64,000 nt of DNA from Mikania micrantha (taxonomy: Eukaryota > Streptophyta > Magnoliopsida > Asterales > Asteraceae). A program made the position numbers and the translations under genes. Each line of letters begins with the position of its first letter. Position 1 is the first letter of the stretch. Location of the stretch: the NCBI GenBank assembly GCA_009363875.1, contig CM018698.1, forward strand, positions 56,628,567 to 56,692,566, read 5' to 3'. The notes beneath the pieces are model-generated. The model made no database searches. It was not told where the DNA came from and saw only the letters and a program-made list of their open reading frames with translations. Positions 10,950 through 22,653 of this stretch are shown one piece after another.

Positions 10950-11970
10950 CCGGCTACCGTGTTTTTAAGTTGTTACATATTGAATATTTTTTGTTTTTTT
11001 TCTTCTAAGCACACTCAAAATTTAGTGACTTACTTTTTATATTTATGCAGTATTGTTTTTTATTTATTCAATTTTAAGTTGGGTGATTAAAACTCGAGTA
11101 AAATATAAAAATATTTAAAAATACCACGGGGTGTCTTTTCTTTTCAAATATAATAATAAATAAATAAAAAACTCGTTTTACTCCTAAAGATATCTAGAGG
11201 AACAAAAAGTTTAGGTTTTGTCGTCCTCTTTTCACTCTACATATGTGTCAAATAAACAACTATTTTCATTGCTTAAAAGTTAAATATACATTTTTTTATA
11301 ATCAATAATAAAAATTAGAGAACTTAATAATCAATAAAAAAAATTTAAGAAATTATACAATGATTTTTGACATAATATATAACTGAAATTATGTACAAGT
11401 TAATAATTTAAGTAAGTAATAACATTACTTGAAAAACGATTTAAAAATTTTCATATTTAAAAAAAAAGGTATGTTTTTTCTAAAAAGATTCATATTTTAT
11501 AATAATTTGGTTTTGTAAAAGTATGTGAATATTAAGATTTTTTTAATATATTACAAAATATTTTTTAATAGAAGCACATATAAATAGCATAAATTTATTC
11601 AATATAAAAAATATATTTGATATAAGAGAAACTAAAAAATTAGTACAGGGTTGTTTCAGAAAAATGAAACATGTCTAATTTTATTTTGATATATTAGCAC
11701 AAACCGTAAAATTGATATCCATTAATTGTTTATTTACTTACGTATTTGCATTATACTTGAGGAGTTATACATTGAAGTTGATTTAAACTCAATGGCGATG
11801 AGTTTCTTTATACAAGTGACGGAAGAAAAGCAGTTTGATCAAAGGGTCATAGTAAAAGACTTTTACAATCGTGAGTTTACATCGATCACTTATCTTTGAG
11901 GTGTCATAGCCACGCATGTCATAGCTTGACGCTTTGATGCAATTTTTCTAATTGGATTTGTGAATTATTT
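10950..11970. other. AT-rich spacer upstream of the Nudix gene
   Basis: AT-rich, with no recognisable exon or element end. Confidence 0.4.
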
Positions 11971-11974
11971 ATAT

Positions 11975-12150
11975 TCTAAATTTGTAATTTTAAAAGTTTG
12001 GGATCAAACCTGCAACATGCTCAAACCGCATGGATCATTTATGTAATTAACTTTACATGTTTAAACTAAATTTGCAATTTTTAAAGTTTGGGGACCAAAT
12101 CTGAAATCTAATCAAAACACAATAACCATTTATGCAATTTGATAATGTAG
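11975..12150. repeat. Two units of a ~91-bp tandem repeat
   Basis: Units start CTAAATTTG at about 11976 and 12066, each running through AAAGTTTGGG, ...AATCTG and CCATTTATG...AATT. A third unit begins at 13397, after an intervening 1.2-kb block, which suggests an array split by an insertion. Confidence 0.6.
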
Positions 12151-13385
12151 TAGATGTCTATGTTAATTGATGTGTAACTACGTGATTTTATTGATTTTTT
12201 TGGCTCGAAACACGTTTATTTTGAGTATACTTATAAATTTCAGGTGTCAAGCGGTTAAAGACGTGTTCAGGAGCTTATTGGATGGTTAGAAGAGAAGCCG
12301 AGTGATCAAAAGTGTAAAAACATGAAGTTCGGAAGGCCAAAACTTTGCGGATGCATAACTGGAGCTAGGAAATGAGTTACGGGGCCCATAATATATGAAA
12401 ATTGAGTTTCTCTGCGAAACGAAGCTGTTGGTGAGGTTAAACTGGGCGTATGATACGGCCAGCCTAGCGAATCATACGGCAGCGTACTATACGCCCAGTT
12501 TTGAGTGTTGACAGAAACTGTTGGGCGTATCATACGACCGTGCCCGGCGTATGATATGCCGGAGGCCGGAAAACCCGAAATTTTGGCAATCATTTCCATA
12601 TTTAAGCCATTATCTTAGGGTTTCAAAGGAAGCTACTTTCTGGCCGAAATTCGGGCAAAAAGTGAGGTTTTTGGGCATCAAAACTCTTCCAAATCCATCC
12701 GTGATCATAGAATCATCATCCGAATCAAGAATCAAAGCGTGCTAATGACGATGAGCGGCTAGTTTTCCTTTGAAATTGCTTCCGGGCAATTAGGGCAATT
12801 AAGTCAGTGGATTAACTTTGATTGAATGTTTAAACTTAGATTTTGGATTGTTTTCGTTTTAATAAATCGAATTCAATTGTGGTTTGATTGATGTAAACGA
12901 TTTATTTGTGTTTAAGCATTTACGTTTTGCCATTAGTGATTTGGATTTCTTGCATCGTTTACTCATTGGTATTTGTGTGTTGCTTACATATTTAAATTGA
13001 CAATTGTGTGAGTGAGCAACTCTTAAACATTTGTTCCATTGTTGTCACTTTGATCAAACTGATTAACAAAATCATGTCTATGTGATTTCCAACTAAGTTT
13101 GACCTAAAATCATTGTGATTCTATTAACCTAAACCCGGAAGTGATTACCTTTTTCTTATAATTGTTTAAAATCATTAATAATAATCATTGGTTGAACATT
13201 TTCTCAACTTAAATCATTCTTAAGTTTGCATTTTCTTAGTTAATCAAGTAATCAATTATAGCTTAGCACTTTCCAATGATTTCCTAAGAAGACGATCTTA
13301 CTTACCCATGTTATAGTCATAGGTAGCTAAGTCCTTCTATTTACATTATTTTTTATTGACCTACGACACCTCGATCACAATTAAC
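12151..13385 (+). mobile_element. LTR-like insertion, type uncertain
   Basis: This 1.2-kb block sits between tandem-repeat units that match each other on either side. It has a CpG-rich segment with repeated GCGTATGATACG and CATACGGCAGCG words (12445-12565), then a TATA-like TATTTAAG at about 12599 and a T-rich region, a layout like U3-R-U5 of plant LTRs. I could not define TG...CA ends or a target duplication, and no coding region accompanies it. It may be a solo LTR or a fragment. Confidence 0.35.
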
Positions 13386-13393
13386 TCAATGTT

Positions 13394-13480
13394 TGGACTA
13401 AATTTTCAATTTTTAAATTTTGAGGACCGAATCTGCAGTCTGATCAAACCACATGAACCATTTATACAATTAATTTTATT
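13394..13480. repeat. Third unit of the ~91-bp repeat
   Basis: GACTAAATTTTCAATTTTT through GAGGACCGAATCTGCAG and ACCATTTATACAATTAA matches the units at 11975-12150. Confidence 0.6.
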
Positions 13481-15164
13481 TTTATATTATTTATAAAATT
13501 ATTAAATTAGATAGTTAAACAAAAACAAACAAACAATAGGTGCATTAATATTCGTTCACTTATTTGAACGAAAAAAAATTTTATATTCGTGATCATTTAT
13601 TTATTAAAAAATGAACATAAATGAATTTCCTGTCGAACAACTAATAAATTGTTCGGCTCATTTACATACCTATATATGCTATTACGAGTAACTACATATA
13701 TAATAGACCAATCACATGCTTCAGTTAGCTAGATATATTATAAGCATACGCTTTTTTACATCCACGAGAAGATGACATGGAGGATTAAAATCCTAAAAAT
13801 TATAAATATTCGAAAATTTCTTTGAGAAATAAAAGTTTAAACATCTTTTTATACTGTTGTTATTTCTTCTAAGATCAAAGGTTTATTGTCAAAGACGTAT
13901 TGATATAAAACTTTTACGATACAAAATAATTTAAAACTAAATTTCTTTTATATACTAAATATATAGATCATTTTTTCTATGTTTCAAAACACTATCGCTA
14001 ATTTCATCTTTATTATTTTTAAACTTCTTAAATAGAACGAACAAAAAATTTTCATAGTGTGCGGAAATTTTAAGTTTGTTTGAGTATTGCTATATAATAT
14101 TTTTTTTCTTTTTTTTTCAAGTCAGATCGGGTCAGGTTTTGTTAAAAAAAATCCAAACTAAGTGTCATAAATAAAACAAAATGAAAATACAATAGATGTA
14201 AACACATTCAATACGAGGTTTTATTTTTGAAATGTATCCAAAACAATGTATAGGAAGAATTTTTTAAGTACTTTTCTCTCCATAAAACAAATACAACTAT
14301 CACTAATATTCATCACCAATTCTATTACGCGCAAATCTAATTTCAAGCATTATGTTAACGGGTTATTAAAATTGATAATGAAGTTTTTTAAAATATGCTA
14401 CTAATGGTTTAAATAACCCCAATATTTTTTTTAATAAAATGTTCACCTAAATCAAGTTGAAGTTCATCGTATGATCTGACGTAAACATAAGAAAAAGGAA
14501 AACTATTATATAGCAATACTTAAATAACTTTAAAAAATTTCCGTCACCATAAAAATAATTCTTGAGTAAGCCGTTGTCGGCCAACACTTAGTTATTATTG
14601 ATGGTTGATTTATGTCAAAACTAACTTAGAGTAGATGGTTGGTCCTACAAACTAACACAAGTTAACCACTAATGATCACAAAGTTAATGATGATCGCACA
14701 ATTATTGCAGATGACTCAAACCGATGGATCAATTCCTATTACACTAAATAATTCTATTACCTAATCAATTTTTATTGATGTTTCTATCAATCACCATATA
14801 CAAAACAAGTTGATAAAGATTCACCCAAGGAGTGTCATCCATTGGATCCCACAAGGGGATTGGGTTTGTCAACGCCAGAAATTAGATTGGTCTCAAACAA
14901 GCGAGTGTATATATTATGATAATTTTTAACACGTACACGTTAACACGGCATGACATGAAGTTAATGTGTTTTGTGTTTGAGCTTAACATATTTCATATCG
15001 TAAATAGGTCGACACACTAAAGACTCAATGGATATCGTGTCTAAACAAGTTAAAAATATGTTAACATGTTAACGACATGTTATGTTAATCTATTAATGAC
15101 GGGTAGTAATCTGTTTAAACACATTTTGATGACATGCTAAACACGTGCATGTTAACTTGTTTAT
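13481..15164. other. AT-rich spacer with a decayed word-repeat block
   Basis: No gene. From about 14925 to 15164 words such as ACACGT, GTTAACATG and CATGTTAA recur, resembling one arm of a hAT-like word element; the SINE at 15183 is inserted in it and similar words continue after it (15480-15640). Confidence 0.4.
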
Positions 15165-15182
15165 ATTGCTTAAAATTAAAAA

Positions 15183-15453
15183 CAACAACAACCTTACCCA
15201 GTAGATTCCCACTTTTCAGTAGGGTCTGGGAATGAATGATAGATACAAACCTTACCCCTATCTCAATTAGGATAGAGAGGCTGCTCCAAAAGAGTCATCG
15301 GCTCAATGTTATCGTTTGAAGTTAATCATCCCAATGATTTTAACATTATTTTCACAAATAACTAAAATAACGTTAAAATTAGTGCACTTTTACTTTTGTC
15401 CCTTAAGGACCCACACATATATACATTATATGCGTGCACCGCAAATGAGGCTT
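15183..15453 (-). mobile_element. SINE copy A, TS/Au-like 3' end
   Basis: An 18-bp target duplication ATTGCTTAAAATTAAAAA flanks the element exactly (15165-15182 and 15454-15471). Read on the minus strand it ends GGGTAAGG and a short (TTG)n tail, after CAGACCCTACTGAAAAG and TGGGAATCTACTGGG; this resembles the conserved 3' domain of plant TS and Au SINEs. The 5' half (TGTGTGGGTCCTTAAGG, then TTTTAACGTTATTTTAG) shows no clear pol III A and B boxes. Other copies: 18190-18420 (minus), 37036-37290 (plus), 9085-9206 (fragment). Confidence 0.85.
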
Positions 15454-15970
15454 ATTGCTTAAAATTAAAAAAGAAAACAAATTATGATTTTTATCATGTA
15501 TTTAAATAGATTATCGTATAACATGTTTCTAGACAAATTCGTTTTCGTGTATGAAAAAAAATTCACGATTAGTTATCATATCGTGTTCTTGTCTAGCATA
15601 TTGTGTCATGTCTAACTTGTTATTTGAGCCATTGTGTGCACTACACATGTAAGAATGTTTATTTGGGTTTTCTTTTGGTCTTAATTAATTCCCATTTTAC
15701 TAAAGATAATTTTATAAGAGTAAAATCTCCAACAAACGTGTAGCTAGAGTTAGTCATGCAAAATACATAGAAAAGAAAAAAATTACATAAAATATGTTTT
15801 TTTTTACTAGACTATAAAAGAATTTTAAAATTCTACAAGTTGAAGTTATTAAATTCTAAATGTATCGAAGGAATCTTCAATTACATCATTGTCTTTGACG
15901 AGTATAATTAAACGCTGATACTCATTCAATTTGTGGCCTCGACCTTTTCAACCAATGCATGTATGTATGT

Positions 15971-16253
15971 CCTTTTCTTTTTTTTTTAACCGGCCAACTA
16001 ATCAACTGCTAAATATTCTGTACGCGGCTCCTAATGGTTAAAAGATGCCCAAGCTGGCCACTAGTCAAGACGAACGAAGCCCTTAGCCCACCAGCCGCCA
16101 ATTCCTTGGGAAAACTCGACCTAAGCACCCGTCAAAGGCACGACGGTGGAAGGCCGGTAAACCGGGTGTGATCAAGAATCGAACCCATGACCTGGGTCTC
16201 CTATCACTTCCCATATACTTCCATCTTACCTTTAAGATAAGACATCATTGGTG
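15971..16253 (-). mobile_element. tRNA-derived SINE with poly(A) tail
   Basis: On the minus strand it opens with an A-box-like TCTTAAAGGTAAGATGG, then an exact B box GGTTCGATTC about 45 bases on, and ends in an A-rich tail (15971-15987). The flanks ATGTATGTATGT (15959-15970) and ATGTATATATGT (16254-16265) differ at one base, though this is microsatellite-like sequence. Its family differs from the TTG-tailed SINEs. Confidence 0.65.
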
Positions 16254-16269
16254 ATGTATATATGTATAC

Positions 16270-16447
16270 AAGGACGAAGCATAGTGAAGGCCAGGGGGCC
16301 AGGCCCCTGCTGTTTTTCGGCTCAGAAGCAGGTATGTAATAGGATTTGGTCGGAAAATTTTATATTAATAGAGACCGGCTTCTTTGATTTTTCTTCCTAA
16401 AAATTTTATATTAAGGGTCGGCCCCCTATGCAAAAAATTCAAGCTTC
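16270..16447. mobile_element. MITE-like element with GGACGAAGC inverted ends
   Basis: Left AAGGACGAAGC pairs with right GCTTCGTCC. Interior arms GGGGGCCAGGCCCC and GGGTCGGCCCCC also pair loosely. A related, interrupted element lies at 42851-43560. No coding capacity. Confidence 0.5.
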
Positions 16448-16582
16448 GTCCATGTACGTATAATTATCCAATCACTCCAATTGAACAATCCGGATCTGTA
16501 TTTGGAATTCTAGGACTCTAGGATTTAATAATTAATGTGACTCGTTCCATTTTAGTTTTTTCTTTATACAACTGAGTAACCG

Positions 16583-16945
16583 GAAGATTACATACGTTAG
16601 ATACAAGTTTGACATTGTATTTGGAAGATTACATACGTTACATACGAGTTTGACATTGTATCCTAGTGAGTTTTATGGACCGACTAGACCAGAAGCTTCT
16701 CAAGCTCAAGCATGGAAGATTACATACGTAGATACGAGTTTGACATTGTATCCTAGTGAGTTTTATGGACCGAATGGACCGACTGGACCAGAAGCTTCTC
16801 AAGCTCAAGCATGGAAGATTACATACGTTATATACGAGTTTGACATTGTATCCTAGACTCCTAGTGAGTATTAAGGACCGACTGAACCAGAAGCTTTTCA
16901 AGCTCAAGCATGAAAGATTACATATGTTGCATACAAGTTTTTTTT
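16583..16945 (+). repeat. Tandem repeat, 91-99 bp unit
   Basis: Units begin GGAAGATTACATACGT at about 16582 (truncated), 16623, 16714 and 16813, with a decayed unit at 16911. Each carries TTTGACATTGTATCC, GAGTTTTATGGACCG and GAAGCTTCTCAAGCTCAAGC. Open frames here on both strands are by-products of the repeat. One unit has a 9-bp internal duplication of GACCGAATG/GACCGACTG type. Confidence 0.85.
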
Positions 16946-18150
16946 ACTCATAAATTGTAGCTAGTTAAAATTTGTGTTGTGACTGTATTGGGAAGATTGC
17001 ATACTTTGCATACTAAGTTTTTTTTTACTTGTAAATTGTCGCTAGTTAAAATTTGTGTTGTGACTATTTTGTTCAGTCCATAGAGCAAACAAAGACGATT
17101 GTTCCGACCATAAATTCATATATTAAATTTAATCGAATAATTAGTAATTGGATAATGAATTTTTTTTTCTAACATAGGCTGTGACACAACATTCGAACAA
17201 TAGATCAGAAAACTTTATGAAAAAAATTTGGACCCCTCAAAATAATGAACACTGAGCAATCAAACATATCTTGCATGCCCTTAAAGCCGCCTTATTTTGA
17301 AGTGTTCTATCCGTGTGTGAAGGGTGTGCGATCACACAAAGCATATGTTTAAAAGGGGGTCAAAATTTTGTTTCTTCCAATGTGTCTGTTGTTCGTCATG
17401 TCAGCGACTTCCGTCACTCCTAGTAGAGGAACCGCTAGAAACCAAATCTATTTTTGAAAGCACCCACTTTCCATCCATGCAAGTCCAAATCACCAAGAAC
17501 AAAAATAAAATCCGGCTTCAAAGCAAGGTTGGTTTAAATATATACAAATTAAAAAATATATAAATTAAAATGTAACATATATAAATGATTTCATCATTAA
17601 AGTAGGGGATCTTAAAAAGCTCACTTTTTAGTTTCACAGAGAACCAAAAATCATAAAGAGAGCCTTAAATTTTTCACAAATATGTGTGTATTACGAAAAT
17701 GTATTTGGAACATTATAAATAAAAAAAATGTAGCATGATTTAGAGATTGATATAACAATAAAAACAAATTGTATACGTAAGTAAGTATATTAATATATGT
17801 TATAGACGCGGTCCAAAAACACGAGTGGTTATTGTTGTGACAACATAATATATAAAGTATATGGAACCGAAGCCAAGTCTTTGTTTAATTTGTTATTTTT
17901 ATTTTTATTGTTTTTTTATTTTATTGTTTTTTAATTTTTAATTTTTATATTTTATTGTTTGTTTTTCAAGTTCTTTCTCTGTTTCTTTAACGGCTGCTGG
18001 GTTCTCTATTTCTTGAGTGCGACCAAAGCGGTATTTTAACGTCTTGCTTGTTGCCACCGCGCGTCTAAAAGCAAGTCATAGTGATGATGTGTGTGTATTG
18101 AAAAGCCCCGAACCCGGGTAACTTTCATAGTTGGTTTCATACAAACATAT

Positions 18151-18181
<31 letters not shown>

Positions 18182-18185
18182 ACAA
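16946..18185. other. Spacer with short direct repeats, no gene
   Basis: 16960-17060 holds a two-copy repeat of TTTTTTACT..TAAATTGT.GCTAGTTAAAATTTG type. The rest is AT-rich. A 79-codon frame at 17324-17563 has no recognisable motif. Confidence 0.35.
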
Positions 18186-18187
18186 AC

Positions 18188-18422
18188 TTACTCAGTATAT
18201 TCTTATTCTGTAGTAGCACATGAGAGGAAAAAATGAACACAAACGTTACCCATATTCCAGTTGAGATATAGATTGTTCCGAATGAGTCTCCGGCTCAAAG
18301 TTATCGTTTGAAATTAATCATTCATATTTTTAATGTTATTTTCACAAAATAATTGAAATAACGTTAATATTTATTCAATTTTACTTTTTTTTTTATTCTG
18401 GGGGCACCACACATATATACAA
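18188..18422 (-). mobile_element. SINE copy B, same family as copy A
   Basis: Matches copy A through the AAGTTATCGTTTGAA, AATAACGTTAATATT and CACACATATATAC segments, more diverged. A clean target duplication was not found because it lies in TA/ACAT-repeat sequence. Confidence 0.6.
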
Positions 18423-18431
18423 TATGTATTA

Positions 18432-18745
18432 TAGGGGTGTTTATCAGGTCGGATAACGAGTTATTCGGGTTTGACATTTTTCCGGTCTATCCGAAACCGG
18501 ACCCAAAACTCAAAATATATTATCCGACCCGAACAACCTGAAAAATAGTGACTCTTACATCCGAATAACCTGAATAAACCCGACCCAAAAACACTAGTTT
18601 TGCCTATCCAAAATCTTATCCGAATCTAAAATCATATTATTCGACCCGAAAAACCCGAATTAGATTTCAGATGAGGTTTTTTCGGGTTTTAGATACGATT
18701 CAGATTTCGGATTTTTTCGAGTTTCGAATATTTTGAACTACTCTA
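18432..18745. mobile_element. hAT-like miniature element of CCGA/TCGG words
   Basis: It starts TAGGGGTGTTTATC and ends GAACTACTCTA. The flanks ATGTATTA (18424-18431) and ATGTACTA (18746-18753) match at seven of eight bases. The body repeats ACCCGA, TCCGAA and TCGGGTT words. The copy at 39253-39613 belongs to the same family. Confidence 0.75.
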
Positions 18746-18829
18746 ATGTACTATACATATTAACAACATAAATATAAACAAGTTAAGATTTAAAACCATA
18801 TTCCAACATACATATTCAATTATCTAAAC

Positions 18830-19560
18830 AACATTCAAAAACCTAGAAATAATAAACGGGAAAAAACATAAAGAAATGAATGAAAAGAAAAGAAAATAAT
18901 ACTTTGGCAGCAACGCAGCATGCTGGTGGTCGGTGGGCGGTAGACGACAACAGACGACATCAGATGGTCGCAGCAATCGGAGATAAGTAGGTGAATGTTG
19001 CAAGCAGACGATGGGCAACAGAATGCAGCAACGCATTCGATCGCTATCTGTAGGAGATGGGGGAGGGAATGAGTTGTGGTGTGGATAAAGTGAGAAGAGC
19101 GGGAAACAACAGAGCTATCCCTGAGATTTTGAGTATAATATGTGAGTATTAAAATGAGCCTATATACATATAAAAAAAATTAATAACTCAATTATAGTTT
19201 ATAATAAACAGGAAAAAAACCTAAAGAAATAAAAGAAAAGAAAGTAATATTTTTGGCAGCAACGGCAACATGGCAGGTCTCGGTGGGTGGCAGACGACAT
19301 CAAATGGTGTGCAGACGACAACAGACGATGGTCAGACGACAGCAGATGGTCGCAGCAACCGGAAATAAGTAGGTGACTGTAGCAAGCAGACGGTGGGCAG
19401 CATAATGCAGCACGCATTCGATTGCTATCTGTAGTAGATGGGGGAGCAGAGGGAGTGAGTTGTGGTGTGAGTAAAGTGAGAAGAGCGGGAAACAGCATAG
19501 CTATCTCTGAGATTTTAGTTATCATATGTGAGTAGTAAAATGAGCCTCTATACATATAAA
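18830..19560. repeat. Tandem duplication of a ~365-bp segment
   Basis: The segments 18840-19195 and 19200-19560 are diverged copies. Both contain a GCAGACGAC-word block, GCATTCGAT.GCTATCTGTAG, GTGAGAAGAGCGGGAAACA and AAAATGAGCCT. Within each, ACAGACGAC and GCAGACGA words repeat. Neither has a convincing exon. Confidence 0.8.
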
Positions 19561-19734
19561 AAAATTAATAAATCAATTATAGTTTATATAAAATATTAGA
19601 CAATGAATATAATAAAATAAAATTATTCTAACAATATCATGTTTTTTTATGAAGTAAATTATATTTTGTTTAATTATAATTTTATATATATAATACACAC
19701 AAAAAAAATCAAAATTAATTTATAACCCCTTAAA

Positions 19735-20120
19735 AATCGGGCCTGGTGTGGTTGCACTTCCAGCACCCCTAAGGGGACACGGAGTCGAGCTCGGGAAAGC
19801 CACGGGGACCATTGCAACGAACCGGGGCCGGCCGGGAACACCGCGCCCCTGGAATCGGCTTGGGGAAAATCGGGGAGGGGAAGCCGTTTGAGGCCAAGTG
19901 TGGGAGAAACCATTTGACTTTGGAAAAGTGGGAAAAAAATGTGGGGAAAAGTGGGAAAAAAATGTGGGGAAAAAATGTGGGGAAAAGTGGGAAAAAATGT
20001 GGGGAAAAGTGGGAAAAAATGAGACGACACCATGCAAAATGGAGAAAAGTGTGAAAAAGTGTAGAAAAGTGATGTGGCGCTGATGTGGTAATGGGGAAAA
20101 GTGAGACGACTCCGAGTGGC
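19735..20120. repeat. Purine-rich minisatellite block of unknown origin
   Basis: A GC-rich start (CACTTCCAGCACCCCTAAG and GGGACACGGAGTCGAGC) leads into units AAAAGTGGGAAAAAAATGTG and AAAATGTGGGG repeated six to eight times (19920-20025), then diverged AAAAGTG words. Left GGGCCTGGTGTGG and right CCGAGTGGCATAAGACC might be weak inverted ends of a DNA element. Overlapping open frames on both strands arise from the repeat and are not credible genes. Confidence 0.6.
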
Positions 20121-20398
20121 ATAAGACCAACACAAGAAAACATGCATCCTTTATTTTAGCATCAGCGACCACAAAGTCATAAATATTGAGTGTCACCGCT
20201 ATTGATTTGGTAATAATAATCTCTCTTGTTAAAATTTCAATGGTTGGATGGCTGTCAGATTTAGCCCCATAGAATCAAGTTCCTCATTTTCTTGAAGGTC
20301 ACTAAAAACTACAAAACCATCTTTCTATACAAAAAAAGGATAAATAATTATACGCCTATCTTAAAAACAAATGTAGATGGCAACATGGTGAACACAAG

Positions 20399-20687
20399 TA
20401 GACATGAAAAAAAAAACCCGGTTAACCAAACTTGTATCGGTTTATAACCGGTTATTGAATCGGTTTTAGGTTTTTGAAAAAACCACCAGTTTAGGACCGG
20501 TTTGGAGTTTCAAGAGACCGAACCGGTTAACCGGTCCAACTTAATTAGGAAAAAATCGGTTATTTGGTTGTTAACCGGTTTCTGTTACATAATGGTTTCA
20601 GTTTTAGATCTTGAAAAACCGCTTATTCGTAAAAACCGGTTATTTCAAAACCGGTTTTACACGGGTTAACCGGTTTGTGCACCTCTA
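20399..20687. mobile_element. hAT-like miniature element, exact 8-bp TSD
   Basis: AACACAAG is present exactly at 20391-20398 and 20688-20695. The right end reads TAGAGGTGCACAAACCGG on the minus strand; the left end is TAGACATGAAA. The body is almost wholly AACCGGTT and ACCGGTT words. No reading frame. Confidence 0.9.
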
Positions 20688-20695
20688 AACACAAG

Positions 20696-21538
20696 GTCAC
20701 TCTTTAATTCCTTCATGTGCAGTTTTTTTCCTTCAATTTTAACTCCATTAATTAATCTTTTAACTATAGGGTGATGCTAAATATACCCTCCTTTCAAATT
20801 TTTTTACTTATTGTACCATCTCCTTAAACTTTTTAAATATATACGAGTAAACCCTATGATTTTAGTTGTTAACAAAAAAAATCTATAAGCTTTTAACCAA
20901 AACATAAAGGACTGTTTATGACATTATCACAATCTAATTAATTCTTCTTCCCCAACAATGCAGCCATGATACAAACCCATGATCGTTCTCCAAACCTAAT
21001 CTATCCATCGACCACTCTAACTAAAATTAACAGATAAACATGATCAAGTTCCAAACTTTATCAATAACAAAGATTAGAGGATCAATACTTATCACGAATT
21101 TGAAACAAATTCGAATCAAAATAATCCTAGAAAGTAGAAGGATAAAATCGAACTCAACTGTCAACTGCAATGTGGTTCCTTGTGCATTGCATCATCTTCG
21201 TTGTGATTTGATCAATGAAATGGCAGTGAATGAATGGATCAACTGGTATTCAGAGGCGATTTTGAACAGCATGATAACTTCACAAAATAATAAGATAACC
21301 ATGAATTTTAACAAATTCTCACTTGATTTTTGCTTACGACCATGATTATGAGTGAAGATAGGAATACATGACATTCATCCCAAACAAAATACAGATGAAT
21401 CAAGTAGAAATAACGTTTGATGCATTTTTGTTGTGTTACAAAGTTGAAAGGTTGATTTTAACAAATTTATAATTAATATTTTAAAGGAAGGGTATGATAA
21501 GTTAGAAGGGCGTACATTTAGCCTTACGGCCCTTACCC
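20696..21538. other. Spacer with no supported gene
   Basis: An open frame of 101 codons (21040-21345) has no recognisable motif, no convincing splice context, and an overlapping frame on the other strand. I would not call it a gene. Confidence 0.35.
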
Positions 21539-21547
21539 TTAATTATA

Positions 21548-21927
21548 GGGGTTGGATCCACTAAGAACAGATTTTTGCCTAAGAAGAGTAAGAACCAATA
21601 AAAATTTGACACGTGTCATCATAAAACAGTAATACAGTACAAAAAACGAAATACAGTACAAAAAGAAACAAAATCCAGTACAAAAAATCAAAATCTAGTA
21701 CAAAAAAAATTCAGTACAAAAAAAATATATAGTACAAAAAAGAAAAATCTAATACAAAAAACCACAAAAATACCGTATAAAAAAATATAGAACAAATCTA
21801 GTGCAAAAAAAATAAAAATCTAGTATAAAAAATAAGATTTTATACCTAAATTATGTGACACGTGTCAAATTCTTATTCGTTCTCACTCTTCTTATGCAAA
21901 ATGCTCATCTTATTTGATCTTTCCTCT
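21548..21927. mobile_element. Mutator-like MITE, 9-bp TSD
   Basis: TTAATTATA occurs exactly at 21539-21547 and 21928-21936. The arms are inverted: left GCCTAAGAAGAGTAAGAAC and TTTGACACGTGTCA, right with their complements. The centre holds about ten degenerate units of CAGTACAAAAA plus filler. A 9-bp duplication with long inverted ends suits the Mutator superfamily. Confidence 0.85.
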
Positions 21928-22142
21928 TTAATTATATCCCTTCCGTTTGTAACATTTATGACCGTTGGTAGATTTTGTCACGGACACAAAAAAAAAAACC
22001 CCAACTTTTACAAATTATCACATTTATTACATGTTGTCGCTGAAACACAATACTTATACTATACTAACGTATTTTGTTTTTAGGAAAAAGACCTGACACG
22101 TTATATTAGTCTTTTTAGTGCAAACTCATGCTATATTATATC

Positions 22143-22173
22143 ACTAGATTATTACCCCGTGTATAACACGGGG
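22143..22173 (-). mobile_element. Helitron-like 3' terminus, minus orientation
   Basis: On the minus strand an 8-bp perfect stem CCCCGTGT/ACACGGGG with a 3-base loop is followed by seven bases and CTAG, then T. A hairpin just before CTRR at an A/T target is the Helitron 3' signature. The 5' end was not located. Confidence 0.45.
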
Positions 22174-22258
22174 TTTAATATAAAATAACTATTAATAAAA
22201 ATTAATTATAAAACAATATTTTAAAATGAAATAAATAAATTAATATATATATATATAT

Positions 22259-22653
22259 AGGGGAATGATCAAATGTTAACCCTTCCTTATAGCGTTAACC
22301 GCTTAACCCTAGCGTTTTTTTGCCCGAATCTTAGTTTTTTTTCATGGTTTTTATTATACATAAATAGGGGGGTTTCTTTTTTGCGTTTTTGCTAATTCAT
22401 CACCGTTTAAAAGTTATAGTAAGTGTAAGTTACTTACACTTACTTACAATCCCTATCTGATGTAAGTAAATGTAAGTAAGTGTAAGTAACTTACACTTAC
22501 TATAACTTCTAAACGGTGATGAATTAGCAAAAACACAAAAAAGAAACCCCCTATTTATGTATAATAAAAACCATGAAAAAAACTAAGATTCGGGCAAAAA
22601 ACGTTAGGGTTAAGCGGTTAACGCTATAAGGAAGGGTTAACAAGGGAACCTTC

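Noticed and set aside
16638..16953. Open frames on both strands over the 91-99 bp tandem repeat
   Set aside because: Repeat-driven, overlapping on both strands, no conserved domain.
17324..17563. Cys-rich 79-residue protein
   Set aside because: No paired-cysteine pattern, splice context or homologous motif recognised.
19674..20196. Overlapping open frames of 80-158 codons on both strands
   Set aside because: They arise from the purine-rich minisatellite, overlap in several frames and contain only repeat-encoded Phe/Pro/His or Gly/Lys stretches.
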